A program made the position numbers and the translations under genes. 64,000 nt of DNA from Symbiodinium natans (Eukaryota; Sar; Dinophyceae; Suessiales; Symbiodiniaceae), in the NCBI GenBank assembly GCA_905221605.1, contig CAJNDS010002233.1:294501-358500 (forward strand), in the 5' to 3' direction. Numbering within the stretch: position 1 is the stretch's first letter; every line of letters begins with the position of its first letter. The notes beneath the pieces are model-generated. The model was not told the origin of the DNA. It did not search any database and worked only from the letters and a program-made list of their open reading frames with translations. Below are positions 1-9,165 of the stretch, in pieces.

Positions 1-2457
1 GTTCTTTTGTGATCACAAGACGAGGTCCCGGTCTCCTAGGAGAATGCAAATATCGTACCTTGTGAATTTCAGGAAGCTACCTCTAGAGAACAAGGAGTTC
101 ACGGACTTACTTAACCCTGATAGTGGCGCCACTACCCCTGTCAGCAAATTTCCCCCTGTCGCCGCCTCCCGTCCCTGCTCCGAACGGAGTGGACGGGAAA
201 GCGCTGCGCGTTTGAGCCGCAAGCAGGCGACGGGAGATGATTCCGAAGCGGGCCGAATCTAGAGGAGCAAAGCGTTAAGGGGGTTTCGGTGTGCTGCGGG
301 CATCCCAAAAACCCACCGAAGAAGCCCTGTGACCTTAACTCCTCCACCCCCTACCACCAAAACTCCCCACCCCAACCCGAAACCCTAAATCCTAAGGCGG
401 CAGCAAGCCCTGAAATCACTCTCATCCAAACCCTCGGCGTCGGGTGCGCCACAGGGGTTTGCAGAGTGGAATGAGACGCCATGGTCCGAGTAGTCCTGGC
501 GCGAATTGCGTCCCAAGGTTGGCTTCTTGCGCCGTTTGGGGGACACTTGGAGGTTCACGTGGGGATATCAGCTACCGAGAAAGGAACCCGAAGCCACCCT
601 ACACTTTCAACCCTAAAAGTTTGGAGGCTTGAGGGAGACTCATTGGTCCTAGATATCCTGGTGTGGACATGGATGCTCCGAAAACACGCGTGCACTGGTA
701 ACCTGCACGAAGCCCAAGAACAGAAGATATGGTGGCAGATCCTGCAAGGTCAAGGCACACTATGGCCTTAGGATTGAACTCCCACAAGCCTTGTGAACCC
801 CGAACCCGAGCCCACCCGGCGATCCGTCTCCAGCCCCCAAAACTGAACCCAACACTCCTGAAGATCCTGTAAGGCTCACAGGCTCACACCCCTAGTTACC
901 TGTCCGTGTCGAGCCCCGCATGGTTGGGGTTGAGGGCGGAGGGTTTAGGAGGAAAATGGTTTAAGAGCAAGCACAGGCTGACCCCACACCTCACACTCAA
1001 TACCCCCCCCCCTTACGCTTTCCACACCATACTGGGTTCGCGGACTTTCTTGAAGACTCCCTCGGGGGCATAGGTCTTCTTGTAGCCTCTGCCGCAGATG
1101 TCTCGGGGGATGGGTCTAACATGTACGGGCTGAAGTCTCTAAGATGCCTACTAGCCGTATATCTCAACGTACCTCTCAACCAACCCTGGAAATGCAATAA
1201 CTCGCCCTAACTCTGAGTTAGCAAACAAAGTTTTGGGGGGTAACTCTGCAACTATTCCAAGGAGGCGCCCTGTGTAAACGGACGGAGGTGAGGATGGAGG
1301 CACCACCCCGCCCCCCCCCCCCCCCCCCACCCAACCACAACTTCGACTCCAAGACCTCCCTAGCCCTGGCAGGGGTTTAGGGCGACTTCTCATGTACCCG
1401 GCTTGGCTTCTTAGGCTTAAGCCGAACGGCAAGGCAGCATGCTTGGTAAGGTAGGATTTAGGGTTCGGGGTTTAGGGTTCAGGGTTCAGGCTTAGGTGCA
1501 ATTTGGAAGGGCTCCTTTGGGCCTCTTGCGTCGGATCCCGTAAGCGCAGGGCTTCAAGCCGTAAACCCAAATCCTATAACCATCGCAGTTGCAAAAAAAA
1601 AAAGGCTTAGGGCTTTGAAGGGTTGAAAGGGCTTTGGGGTTTAAACAGCTTTCGGGGTGTCTGAGCCACCCGCCACTGGCAGAGATGACCTGCTGCATGG
1701 GCACATTGAGGGCGTAGAAGGAAAGGTTCACGCGCGGAAGAGACACCTCAGCTTTTTTTGGTTTCGGAAGTTTTGGGGGTTTAAGGCTGAGGGAAACTCC
1801 CCCAAGAGAATATCCTAAACACCCCCTAGGCCTAAAACCACATGCGAAACCCTAAACCCCACTAGGGTCTCGAATATTGGCCATCCTCGAGCGCGCTTAG
1901 CTTCTTCTGGGTTTACATTTGTTTTTGTAGACTAGGCGGACCCGAAACTGGCTTATGAAAGGATGTATCCTTTGCATACATTTCTGCGTTTCCGCAACCC
2001 GACATTCCCAGATTCCTTCAAGTTGGGTTTACAAAGCTCAGGGTTTAGGCCCAACAGGGAATCGCCAGGGACCACCTTTTCGAGAATTGACCATCGAGCC
2101 TGAAACACAAACCCACATTCAAAACGACGGGTATGGCAAAGGCCTAAGCCCAAAGCTCATGGCCTAGGCCGCCCCCCCTACAATGGGGGGGGGGCGGTGC
2201 TCAAGCCCTACGGAGCTTTCGAGGACTCTGACGCATCTTAACCTTCACAGCATCTGCGCCATACTACAGCAAACCCTAAAACCTATACCCTATACTACCC
2301 TGTAAACCCTAGACCCTACACCACATTTGTTGGGTTTCGTCCGTTCTTTCAAGTCCCGGCCTTTTCCTGCGTCTCCGCGTCGATGAAAGAGTATGCAAGC
2401 CCCAGGGATGAGCCAGACCTGGACATCATTCGGGTTCAGGGTTCAGGGTTCAGGGTT
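1..2457. other. Repeat-rich DNA with unresolved exon-like pieces
   Basis: No gene is resolved here. Degenerate TTTAGGG/CCCTAAA-like runs alternate with short non-repetitive pieces. The most exon-like is on the minus strand at about 1013-1130: a 38-codon open frame bounded by an AG acceptor and a GTAAGG donor, containing the lysine-rich stretch GRGYKKTYAPEGVFKKVREP. The opposite strand is also open there, so the strand is uncertain. Other minus-strand candidates lie near 1670-1745 and 2365-2426. A C homopolymer sits at about 1311-1328. I recognise no family. Confidence 0.3.
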
Positions 2458-2462
2458 CAGGG
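2458..2462. repeat. Target-site duplication, left copy (CAGGG)
   Basis: CAGGG lies directly before the TG that opens the left LTR and recurs at 11297-11301 directly after the right LTR. A 5-bp duplication is normal for LTR-retrotransposon integrases. Both copies are embedded in variant telomere-like arrays (GGTTCAG units on the left, GGTGTAG units on the right). Since CAGGG is common in those arrays, the match alone would be weak, but it agrees with both LTR ends. Confidence 0.8.
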
Positions 2463-2750
2463 TGCGGAGCTGCAACTGGTATTGTAGAAAAGAGTTAGTG
2501 TTGAGAGTTGAAAGGGTTAATGAACCCGGAAAACATGCTTGGCTCAAGATGGCCGAGAGCCGTCAGCTTTTGTTGAAAAAGTACGTACGCTTGGGGTTGG
2601 GTTTAACGGGTTGGAGTAGTCCCGTCCCTTCTCCCTTATCTTGTCCCCTTAGGGTTGGGTGTTCTTGTTTCTGGTTCGATCTGGGAAATCTATATAGGCG
2701 ACTGTTGAGGGTTGGTTTCTTTCCCTGTTCCCTTTCGGTTGCCCCCCGTA
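2463..2750 (+). repeat. Left LTR (5' LTR)
   Basis: Direct repeat of 11009-11296, 288 bp, no difference found by eye. It opens TGCGGAGC and ends CCCCCCGTA. TATATAGG at 2691-2698 could be a promoter element, which would put U3 upstream of it. The 10-mer TTGGCTCAAG at 2539-2548 equals the 3' end of the dinoflagellate spliced leader. The short open frame through the LTR is present in both copies and is most likely incidental. Confidence 0.95.
2691..2698 (+). promoter_or_regulatory. TATA-like box in left LTR
   Basis: TATATAGG lies 53 bp before the LTR end; its copy in the right LTR starts at 11237. The position suits a U3/R boundary. Dinoflagellate promoters often lack a TATA box, so function is only inferred. 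Confidence 0.4.
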
Positions 2751-2762
2751 GGTTATGAGCCC
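2751..2762 (+). other. Primer-binding site, half-tRNA(iMet) type
   Basis: GGTTATGAGCCC begins on the first base after the left LTR. Its complement, GGGCTCATAACC, matches the anticodon stem-loop of initiator tRNA-Met of the U33 type, CAT being the anticodon. Copia-like elements prime from an initiator tRNA cut in the anticodon loop, so this suggests a Ty1/copia-type ancestry. The assignment is from memory of the tRNA and was not aligned to the host tRNA. Confidence 0.7.
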
Positions 2763-2815
2763 AAATTAGGTTCCCTGCGGTTTGTGTTTCGGCTTTAGGG
2801 TGGAAGTTTGAAGCC

Positions 2816-5800
2816 ATGGCGACCAACTGGTTACGGACTGGTGCGGCATCATCGAGCTCCAATGTGGGCGACCAAGGTGAAGGTGGTGTCAAAAGGTCTG
2901 CAACGGGTGAAAAAGTTGTTCCCAATGTGGAAGCTCTGGTTGGTGTTGGTGGTATGCGTGGCGAAGAGAAGCCGGTGGTGGAAGGACTGGAAGACCAGAT
3001 GGAAGTAGTTTTGCTGCGCCTTCTGAGCAAACATGGGCATCTTCTTCGAGCTGCGGAATCTGCTGAATCAACGGGAGCGCCAACAACAAGCTCCTCTACG
3101 TCAAAGATGGTGGAGCAAGGGTGCCAGACAGAACTGGTTGGGGATGTTATCCCTGTTTCCAAGCGAGCTCGCAACAAAGTGAGTTTCGCGGCTGAAAGTG
3201 GTGATCTGTTGACAGGTGAAGCGGAAGAAACTGCGCCTGTTGCTGCGACAAAAAGCAGTATCCTCGTCGTTGGGGACGCAGAAGGAGTCGTTCCTGTTGC
3301 TATGGTGATGAGTGAAGGAGAAATCCTGGAATTGGAGGCAGCAAGAATACAGCAAGAGTCAGATGAAGACTTATACGCTGATGGTGGAGGCAAAGTGTCT
3401 CAAGCTGCTGACCTTCCAATCATCGACTGCGATGGGAAGACATGGGAACGCCGTTTTCATGATGATGGGAGAGAATATCTTTACTGTTTAGACACTGGAG
3501 ATACCCAATGGGTGGTGCCTAAGAAGACTGGAATGGCTGGAAACAGCGAGGGGCCAGGTGTTGGAATGGGCATTGTCCCTGTGGATGACGAGCCAGCGCT
3601 GGGTGCTACCTCGTCCTCGTCACCTACTGAGTCTTCTAGGGCACAACAGGGTAGCATGGAAAGTGTCAACAGTGGTGTAAATAGTGTAGGTGAAAAAGAT
3701 TTTTCCTCTACTATCAGGGATAGCGGTCCTAGGGCTGGCGGTGACGCCCCGACCTCGGGTTCTCCTGATGAAGAGGGGATTTCTGGAAACCGAGCAGACA
3801 TCGCTGAAGCTCAACATCTGGATCGGGAAGAGATGGAGGCGCTTTCTGAGGGTGTGGCAGCGGTGGAATCGGTGGGTCCAGAAGGAAAAATGCCCAATGT
3901 GGAGATCGGAATTGTGTCGGCTGCAGAAGAGCGAGTGGTGGATGTGGTGCCTGTCGTTCAGGAAGATGGCCCTGGAGATTTGGATGACGAAGGGAAAAAG
4001 TTGTGCATTACGACTGAGGAGGTCTCTTCGTTTGGTGCCGAGAATTCTGCCATTCAAAGGGAAAAGGAAACTTCTGAAACTGCTGGAGACACGGTTGATC
4101 GGAAAGATGAGGCCTGGAGCGCCAATGAAGCGCGGGTCAACGCGCCAGATAGTACCTGGAGCGCAGGAAAAGCACGGGTTGAGGCGCATATGGTGTCACG
4201 TTCCACGGGCGACTGCAACAATGGGGCGCAGGTCTCCGCAGCAGCTGATGACGGAGGTTCACAGGTGGACGCACTGGTGCAACTTGAAGTTAGCTGCGAG
4301 GAACGAAACGGCAAGGGCTACACCGGAGCCGATGAGGCAGCTGTGGTCAATGATGGTGGCAATTCTCCTTTGGAAACCATGGAACCAAAGGAGCCTGCGG
4401 TGGAAGAAAATGCACCTGCCGCGGATGAGCAATTCAATAGCCCTGCAGTGGAAGAAAATTTGCCTGCTGCAGAAGGCATGACAAAAGACTCCAATGATGG
4501 GTCCACTCCCATGAAGGGAGAAGCGTTGCCGTCTGGAAGTTCACCGGAAGTCGACACCGAGCGAACTGTAACGGATGAGGCAAAGCCATTGGCTGGAGAA
4601 AAGGAAGATCCTGAAATCCAGGAGCACAAAAAAGATGAGCTTGTGGGACTCGTGGAGCAGGACGAGCAGTGTGACCCAAAGGTGAAGACAAAGGATGCGC
4701 CAGGAGCCGATGATACAGAGATGGTTTCTGAAGAGCATGCAAAGAAAGTGCCCCGAGCGGGAGCCTTGGAATCACCTGGGAAACATTGCTATCAAGAGGG
4801 AGATGAGATCATGGGTCTAGTGCGCTGCATCAATGGGTATGGAGCCTTTTTGGACCATGGTGATGTGAATGTGTTGATTCCTGCAGAAGGGAATAATGCA
4901 TATCAGTTCAAATTTGGTGATACTGTCAATGGAACAGTGAAGCGAGTGGAAGATGATGGTACCATAATCTTGGACACCTTTCTGGTTTTGGAAGAGGACG
5001 AGGAGGACTCTTCTTCGACGCTGCGTAAATGGAAACCCAGCGGCTGGAGTACGTGGTGGACAGATTCATGGTATGCTGGTCAATGGTACCAAGATTCCAA
5101 CAGTCAATGGGACTGGAGACGGGAGGAAGAGCAATCCGATGAAAAGGTTGCTGATCAAGAGTTATCCTCAGAAGAAAAAGAGGAAAGGCAACTTTATGGA
5201 GAAAAGATCTATAAAGCTCTTCTTGAGGATGGAAACGAAGATAAGGCCTATGTGGGCAAAATCACTGGGATGCTGTTGGGTCGCCCAATGGAAGATCTAC
5301 AGGAGTGTGTTGCAGATCAATCATTCCTGAACGCGGAAGCTCGGCGCGCCTATGGCATCTTGCAAAGTGATGGTTGGGAACCTGATGGTACGGAAAGCAC
5401 AGGTTTGGGAAAGATATCCACTTTTCCCCGAAAACAGTACCACAACGCGCTCTTCGAACTGGCATGCAGAAAAAGGAGATTTACTCGACCAGTTGTGGGT
5501 GAAGCGGTGGCAATGGTGCTGAGTCAAGGGGAAGATGAGCTTTGGAACGCGCTTTGGTTGGACACCAAGCGATTTTTGCAGGAGCTTGATGGTGCAGTGC
5601 AATCCATGAGTAAAAGGGAGGGTAGGCCAATGGAAGCCTACATGGATCCTGACCAGTACAAAAAGGCTCACATGACTCCACAGACTGTGTCACCTGGATA
5701 CAGCAAGCTGTGCAAGTTCTTCAATCGGGGAAGGTGTCGCAATGGTGATGGTTGTCCCTATGAGCATCGTCGTTATGGTGAAGGTTGGCCAGAAGGAGAG

Positions 5801-6955
5801 CCAACTGAGCCAAAGAACAGCCAAAGAACTGGTGACGAGGATGGGGACATCGGTGGCCCTCCAACTGATGAAGGTACAGTGGATGAGGTGCAGCAGGAGC
5901 GGGAGGATTCGGCCTTCCGTGCCCAGTACAACTCTGGCAAAGGGACATCAAAAGGTGAGCCTACGCTGGGTGAAATGAAGAAACGGCTGTGTCTGTATTA
6001 CAATCAAAGTGGTTGTAAATATGGGACTGCGTGCAGGTATCTCCACGACGATGACATGGCATTGGAAGGGACTTGGGAGCCTGGCAAATCTTGGGACAAT
6101 GCTTCCAGGAAGGCACTAAGGGACGCGGGGTTCCACCATTGCTGTTTCGATTATTACATCAGAGGACGTTGCCGGAAAGGGTCAAATTTCTGCAAGTACT
6201 CCCACGACGAGATGTCTGATGAGCGGCTGACTAACCTGAAACACCTGGTACATGTGGCCAATCAGGTCCGGTTTGAAAAAGAGAGAGGATGGGAGATTTC
6301 GGACAGGAGCACTTTTCAGCCACCTGCGAGTGGGGGAGCTGAATCTTCATCATCCTCGGCACCAAAAGCGCTGCAAATGACCAATGTGTCACAAAAAGAT
6401 GGTGAAAAGGGTATTCTGGATGAAGAAGAAGCTGATGAGCAAAAGAATTCGGTGGCTGCATCCACTAGTACGCAGCTTCACAATCCAGAGGGGCCAATTG
6501 AAAATTGGATGGCTCGCAACCAACACCTGTGGGTGTATACCCCTCATGTAAGTGAGGTGATGATTACCCTTGGTGTGACCAATGTGTCGGACTTGCAAGA
6601 GTTCATCTTTGTGGAAGATTTGGTTGACAAAGGGATCAACAAGGTGACCGCATGCAAAATTCTGCAATTGGTGGGTGAGGTCCGATATCGACCGGGAGGA
6701 CCGGAAAAGGCAGTTCCTTCTGATGCATCTGTACGGGTACAACAATCTTCTGGGAACAAAGGGACTGGAAGAGCGGCGGTGCGAACCCTCACTCAGGTGC
6801 GTGAAGCTGAAGGCTCCGGTGCAAAAACATGCCGAGAGGCTCCTATCGGGAGCTTTTTGATAAGGTCAGGTACCGTGATGCTTGGACGCTTGCGCAGAGG
6901 TCTCCGCTGTGCGTACAGAAGCTGCAGTTGGTGGGAGTTGGAATGCCGCCGGTGA
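2816..6955 (+). CDS. LTR-element ORF1: WW / S1 / MLLE / CCCH RNA-binding polyprotein
   Basis: A 1379-aa single-exon ORF starting at an ATG in strong context (GCCATGG), 65 nt after the LTR. Domains in order: acidic low-complexity N-terminus; WW domain with Trp210 and Trp232, 22 residues apart, and Pro235; acidic Glu/Ala-rich stretch; S1-type RNA-binding domain at about 663-723; MLLE (PABP C-terminal) domain at about 793-850 with the KITGMLL signature at 815-821; three CCCH fingers, CX7CX5CX3H at 966-984 and 1059-1077 and a longer third at about 1110-1129; SAM-like helical domain at about 1231-1290. This set suggests binding of RNA and of PAM2-motif translation or decay factors. No Gag zinc knuckle (CCHC), protease or polymerase was seen. 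DTG inside the WW domain is not a protease site. The last 127 nt overlap ORF2 in the -1 frame. The function in the element, perhaps RNP particle formation, is inferred. Confidence 0.87.
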   Translation: MATNWLRTGAASSSSNVGDQGEGGVKRSATGEKVVPNVEALVGVGGMRGEEKPVVEGLEDQMEVVLLRLLSKHGHLLRAAESAESTGAPTTSSSTSKMVEQGCQTELVGDVIPVSKRARNKVSFAAESGDLLTGEAEETAPVAATKSSILVVGDAEGVVPVAMVMSEGEILELEAARIQQESDEDLYADGGGKVSQAADLPIIDCDGKTWERRFHDDGREYLYCLDTGDTQWVVPKKTGMAGNSEGPGVGMGIVPVDDEPALGATSSSSPTESSRAQQGSMESVNSGVNSVGEKDFSSTIRDSGPRAGGDAPTSGSPDEEGISGNRADIAEAQHLDREEMEALSEGVAAVESVGPEGKMPNVEIGIVSAAEERVVDVVPVVQEDGPGDLDDEGKKLCITTEEVSSFGAENSAIQREKETSETAGDTVDRKDEAWSANEARVNAPDSTWSAGKARVEAHMVSRSTGDCNNGAQVSAAADDGGSQVDALVQLEVSCEERNGKGYTGADEAAVVNDGGNSPLETMEPKEPAVEENAPAADEQFNSPAVEENLPAAEGMTKDSNDGSTPMKGEALPSGSSPEVDTERTVTDEAKPLAGEKEDPEIQEHKKDELVGLVEQDEQCDPKVKTKDAPGADDTEMVSEEHAKKVPRAGALESPGKHCYQEGDEIMGLVRCINGYGAFLDHGDVNVLIPAEGNNAYQFKFGDTVNGTVKRVEDDGTIILDTFLVLEEDEEDSSSTLRKWKPSGWSTWWTDSWYAGQWYQDSNSQWDWRREEEQSDEKVADQELSSEEKEERQLYGEKIYKALLEDGNEDKAYVGKITGMLLGRPMEDLQECVADQSFLNAEARRAYGILQSDGWEPDGTESTGLGKISTFPRKQYHNALFELACRKRRFTRPVVGEAVAMVLSQGEDELWNALWLDTKRFLQELDGAVQSMSKREGRPMEAYMDPDQYKKAHMTPQTVSPGYSKLCKFFNRGRCRNGDGCPYEHRRYGEGWPEGEPTEPKNSQRTGDEDGDIGGPPTDEGTVDEVQQEREDSAFRAQYNSGKGTSKGEPTLGEMKKRLCLYYNQSGCKYGTACRYLHDDDMALEGTWEPGKSWDNASRKALRDAGFHHCCFDYYIRGRCRKGSNFCKYSHDEMSDERLTNLKHLVHVANQVRFEKERGWEISDRSTFQPPASGGAESSSSSAPKALQMTNVSQKDGEKGILDEEEADEQKNSVAASTSTQLHNPEGPIENWMARNQHLWVYTPHVSEVMITLGVTNVSDLQEFIFVEDLVDKGINKVTACKILQLVGEVRYRPGGPEKAVPSDASVRVQQSSGNKGTGRAAVRTLTQVREAEGSGAKTCREAPIGSFLIRSGTVMLGRLRRGLRCAYRSCSWWELECRR

Positions 6956-9165
6956 ATCCACCAACAAAAAAGTATCGGTCAAGATCAAACCCTGTGAAAA
7001 GGGGAAGGCCCTTGCTGGACAAAAAACAGGTGCGACAAGTGCCACGCTCTCGGTCACAACGACGAGTGCAACCGGCAGAAGTGGTGGAAAAGCCGAAGCC
7101 ACTGGAACTGAAGCCTCGTGGTGGGTTGTCGTATCGGTTCAGCAGAGCGTGGGCAGATGTGGTGGACGATGATGAACAGGCGGAGGCCTTGGTCTCGTAT
7201 GCCGCTTCCTCAAGCGATTCAAGCGAGGAGGAGACCAATGCCGCGCAGCGCCTGAAGGAAATCTTTTTGAAAGAAAGGGATTCACAGAGAACTGCGATTC
7301 GTGGCAATGTTCCGATGGGTGGTTCTTCCGGCCCCAATGACGGGCAGAAAAAATCGGTTCACCTTGGCAAAGAACGCGACAAAGCGTCGCGGGGGGAGAC
7401 CCGCCAAGAAGTGACTTCTCAAGTTTTTTCGCTACCACAACCTTCTCGTCGAACTGAACAGTCTCAAAAAAGAGCAAGGGATGGCTCAGTTATAGTTGGT
7501 TCGCTGGCGGTGGGCTCCACGGATGAGGTTTTACCTGGGCAAGGTGTTGCTGGACAGGTGAGTGTATCTGAAGGCGCTCAAGTTCTTCCTGGGCAAGAAG
7601 TGGCTGGACAGGAGACGGCGCTGGAAGGAGCGGTGCAAATTCCTGGCGAGGAGACTGACCAAAACGAAGGAGAAGGTGGGAGCAATGAACTCCATGGTGA
7701 TGGTGCGAAGACATTGGATGTTCGTCCGGTGAAGAATGTTCCTCAGCAATTGCTGGTTAAAGGTCTTCTGAATCGGATTTATTGGAAGGTTGCAGTTGGC
7801 AAGTTGCCGGTGGGGCAAAGAGACTGCCAAAAAGGGTCCAATAAGATGGATCGAAATTTGGTTATTAGCATGTCATCCGAAGGTGCAAGCGAACAGGATG
7901 AGAACCTGGCACTGGAGGACGATGCTGATCAGTCAATGGGTGACGGTGCGATGGTAGTTCTGGTGTATGATCCAAGGACGCTGATTCAGTCGCCTACAAC
8001 TGATTGGGTTATGCGTCGTGGTCTGACCGATCGTTCCGTCTGGCCAGCAATGGCGTACACAGCACAGAGAATATGTGCTGAAATGGTTCAAGTGGATGAA
8101 CTGAATGCCCAGTTGAATACTGGGAGACTCCTTTTTGAAAGGAGAGATCAAGGATATTATTGTGATTTGCATCATTCGTTCCATGACAATCCATGCTTGC
8201 CGGTGGTGGGAAATTATCCTCTTTCGGTGATGGGTGCACTGCTTTCTCCTGGCCTGGAAAAGGAATTCAGAAATACTGAAAAGTTTGGAACTGCTATGGA
8301 GGCAATAGCCTATGATTGGAGTCGCAGTCCAGGCATGGAAGTTCATGTGGAACTTATGGCAAGGGTAGCCAATCTGGTCGCTCCATTCCTTAGACTTGGA
8401 GGCCAAGGGACAGTGGTGAATTCCGAGTTTCTCTGGCAGCACGGGAGGGATCAAATGATGGAGTTCCTTCAGGCGGCGACCTGCGCTGATCAATTGGAAG
8501 TTCTCTGGAGAAGAATGGACGACGATGCTGATGAGGAAGTGGATCCTACAGGAATGGTGCTGGAGATCCCCGATCAACAAGATGCGGTACTAGATCAAGG
8601 GAACAATGAATCCCTTATTCCCATTGAAGATGCTGGAGGTGAGACACTTGGTGACACTGGAAGGGATGGCAAAGCGCCAGAAGTCTCTCCGGAAGAGGAG
8701 ACATCCAGTGGGTCGTCAAGACTGGCGGGCACAAGGATTTTCTTGTGGTCAGTGTACTCTCGCGTTGCTTCCAATTTCTCTACGCAGGACCGCACTACTG
8801 GGAAGATCTTTGACAGCACAAAGGGGTATCCTGGTGAAGGACCAAACAATGGTGACAATCCTTCCTCTAAGAGGAACTTACCCTGGATCTCTGAAGACTA
8901 CCTCGACGAAGTGGTGTCAAAAAAGATGGAAAGGTCTTCAGATATGGATGGGCTGGAGGGGTTTGTTCCGGGAAGTGAGGGATCGTTGGAAAAGGTAGAG
9001 GTGGAGAATGTTACTGCCTCTAAAATTCTTATGGCTCTTTGGAAAAAGGGATATAGAGCTGGGTATAGGAGGTTGTGTCGTTTGAACGTATCTGGATGCA
9101 AGGTTGGAACCGTGAAGCGTCCAATCAAAAGGGTGCAGAAGATCGGCACTAGGAAGCCTTCATGA
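6829..9165 (+). CDS. LTR-element ORF2: unrecognised 778-aa protein
   Basis: A long open frame, -1 relative to ORF1. The frame is open from 6811, after a stop at 6802-6804, and the first ATG is 6829. The N-terminal ~70 residues are basic (Arg/Lys/Pro-rich). An acidic, Ser/Glu-rich middle follows, then a more globular segment at about residues 375-580, then an acidic tail and a basic end. I recognise no domain and see no YXDD, DDE or DTG-type catalytic motif in sensible context. Translation could use reinitiation at the overlapping ATG or a frameshift. CAAAAAC at 6822-6828 is close to, but not, a canonical slippery heptamer. The stop overlaps the ORF3 start as ATGA. Confidence 0.8.
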   Translation: MPRGSYRELFDKVRYRDAWTLAQRSPLCVQKLQLVGVGMPPVNPPTKKYRSRSNPVKRGRPLLDKKQVRQVPRSRSQRRVQPAEVVEKPKPLELKPRGGLSYRFSRAWADVVDDDEQAEALVSYAASSSDSSEEETNAAQRLKEIFLKERDSQRTAIRGNVPMGGSSGPNDGQKKSVHLGKERDKASRGETRQEVTSQVFSLPQPSRRTEQSQKRARDGSVIVGSLAVGSTDEVLPGQGVAGQVSVSEGAQVLPGQEVAGQETALEGAVQIPGEETDQNEGEGGSNELHGDGAKTLDVRPVKNVPQQLLVKGLLNRIYWKVAVGKLPVGQRDCQKGSNKMDRNLVISMSSEGASEQDENLALEDDADQSMGDGAMVVLVYDPRTLIQSPTTDWVMRRGLTDRSVWPAMAYTAQRICAEMVQVDELNAQLNTGRLLFERRDQGYYCDLHHSFHDNPCLPVVGNYPLSVMGALLSPGLEKEFRNTEKFGTAMEAIAYDWSRSPGMEVHVELMARVANLVAPFLRLGGQGTVVNSEFLWQHGRDQMMEFLQAATCADQLEVLWRRMDDDADEEVDPTGMVLEIPDQQDAVLDQGNNESLIPIEDAGGETLGDTGRDGKAPEVSPEEETSSGSSRLAGTRIFLWSVYSRVASNFSTQDRTTGKIFDSTKGYPGEGPNNGDNPSSKRNLPWISEDYLDEVVSKKMERSSDMDGLEGFVPGSEGSLEKVEVENVTASKILMALWKKGYRAGYRRLCRLNVSGCKVGTVKRPIKRVQKIGTRKPS

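Noticed and set aside
2393-2758. ORF through the LTR, repeated at 10954-11313
   Set aside because: Both copies exist only because the LTR is duplicated; frame starts lie in unrelated flanks and there is no domain.
3480-3515. DTG triplet in ORF1 as a retroviral protease active site
   Set aside because: It is part of the WW-domain strand (LDTGDTQW) and has no protease context.
6822-6850. Canonical -1 slippery heptamer between ORF1 and ORF2
   Set aside because: CAAAAAC and CTTTTTG each miss the X XXY YYZ rule by one base; reinitiation or trans-splicing is as likely.
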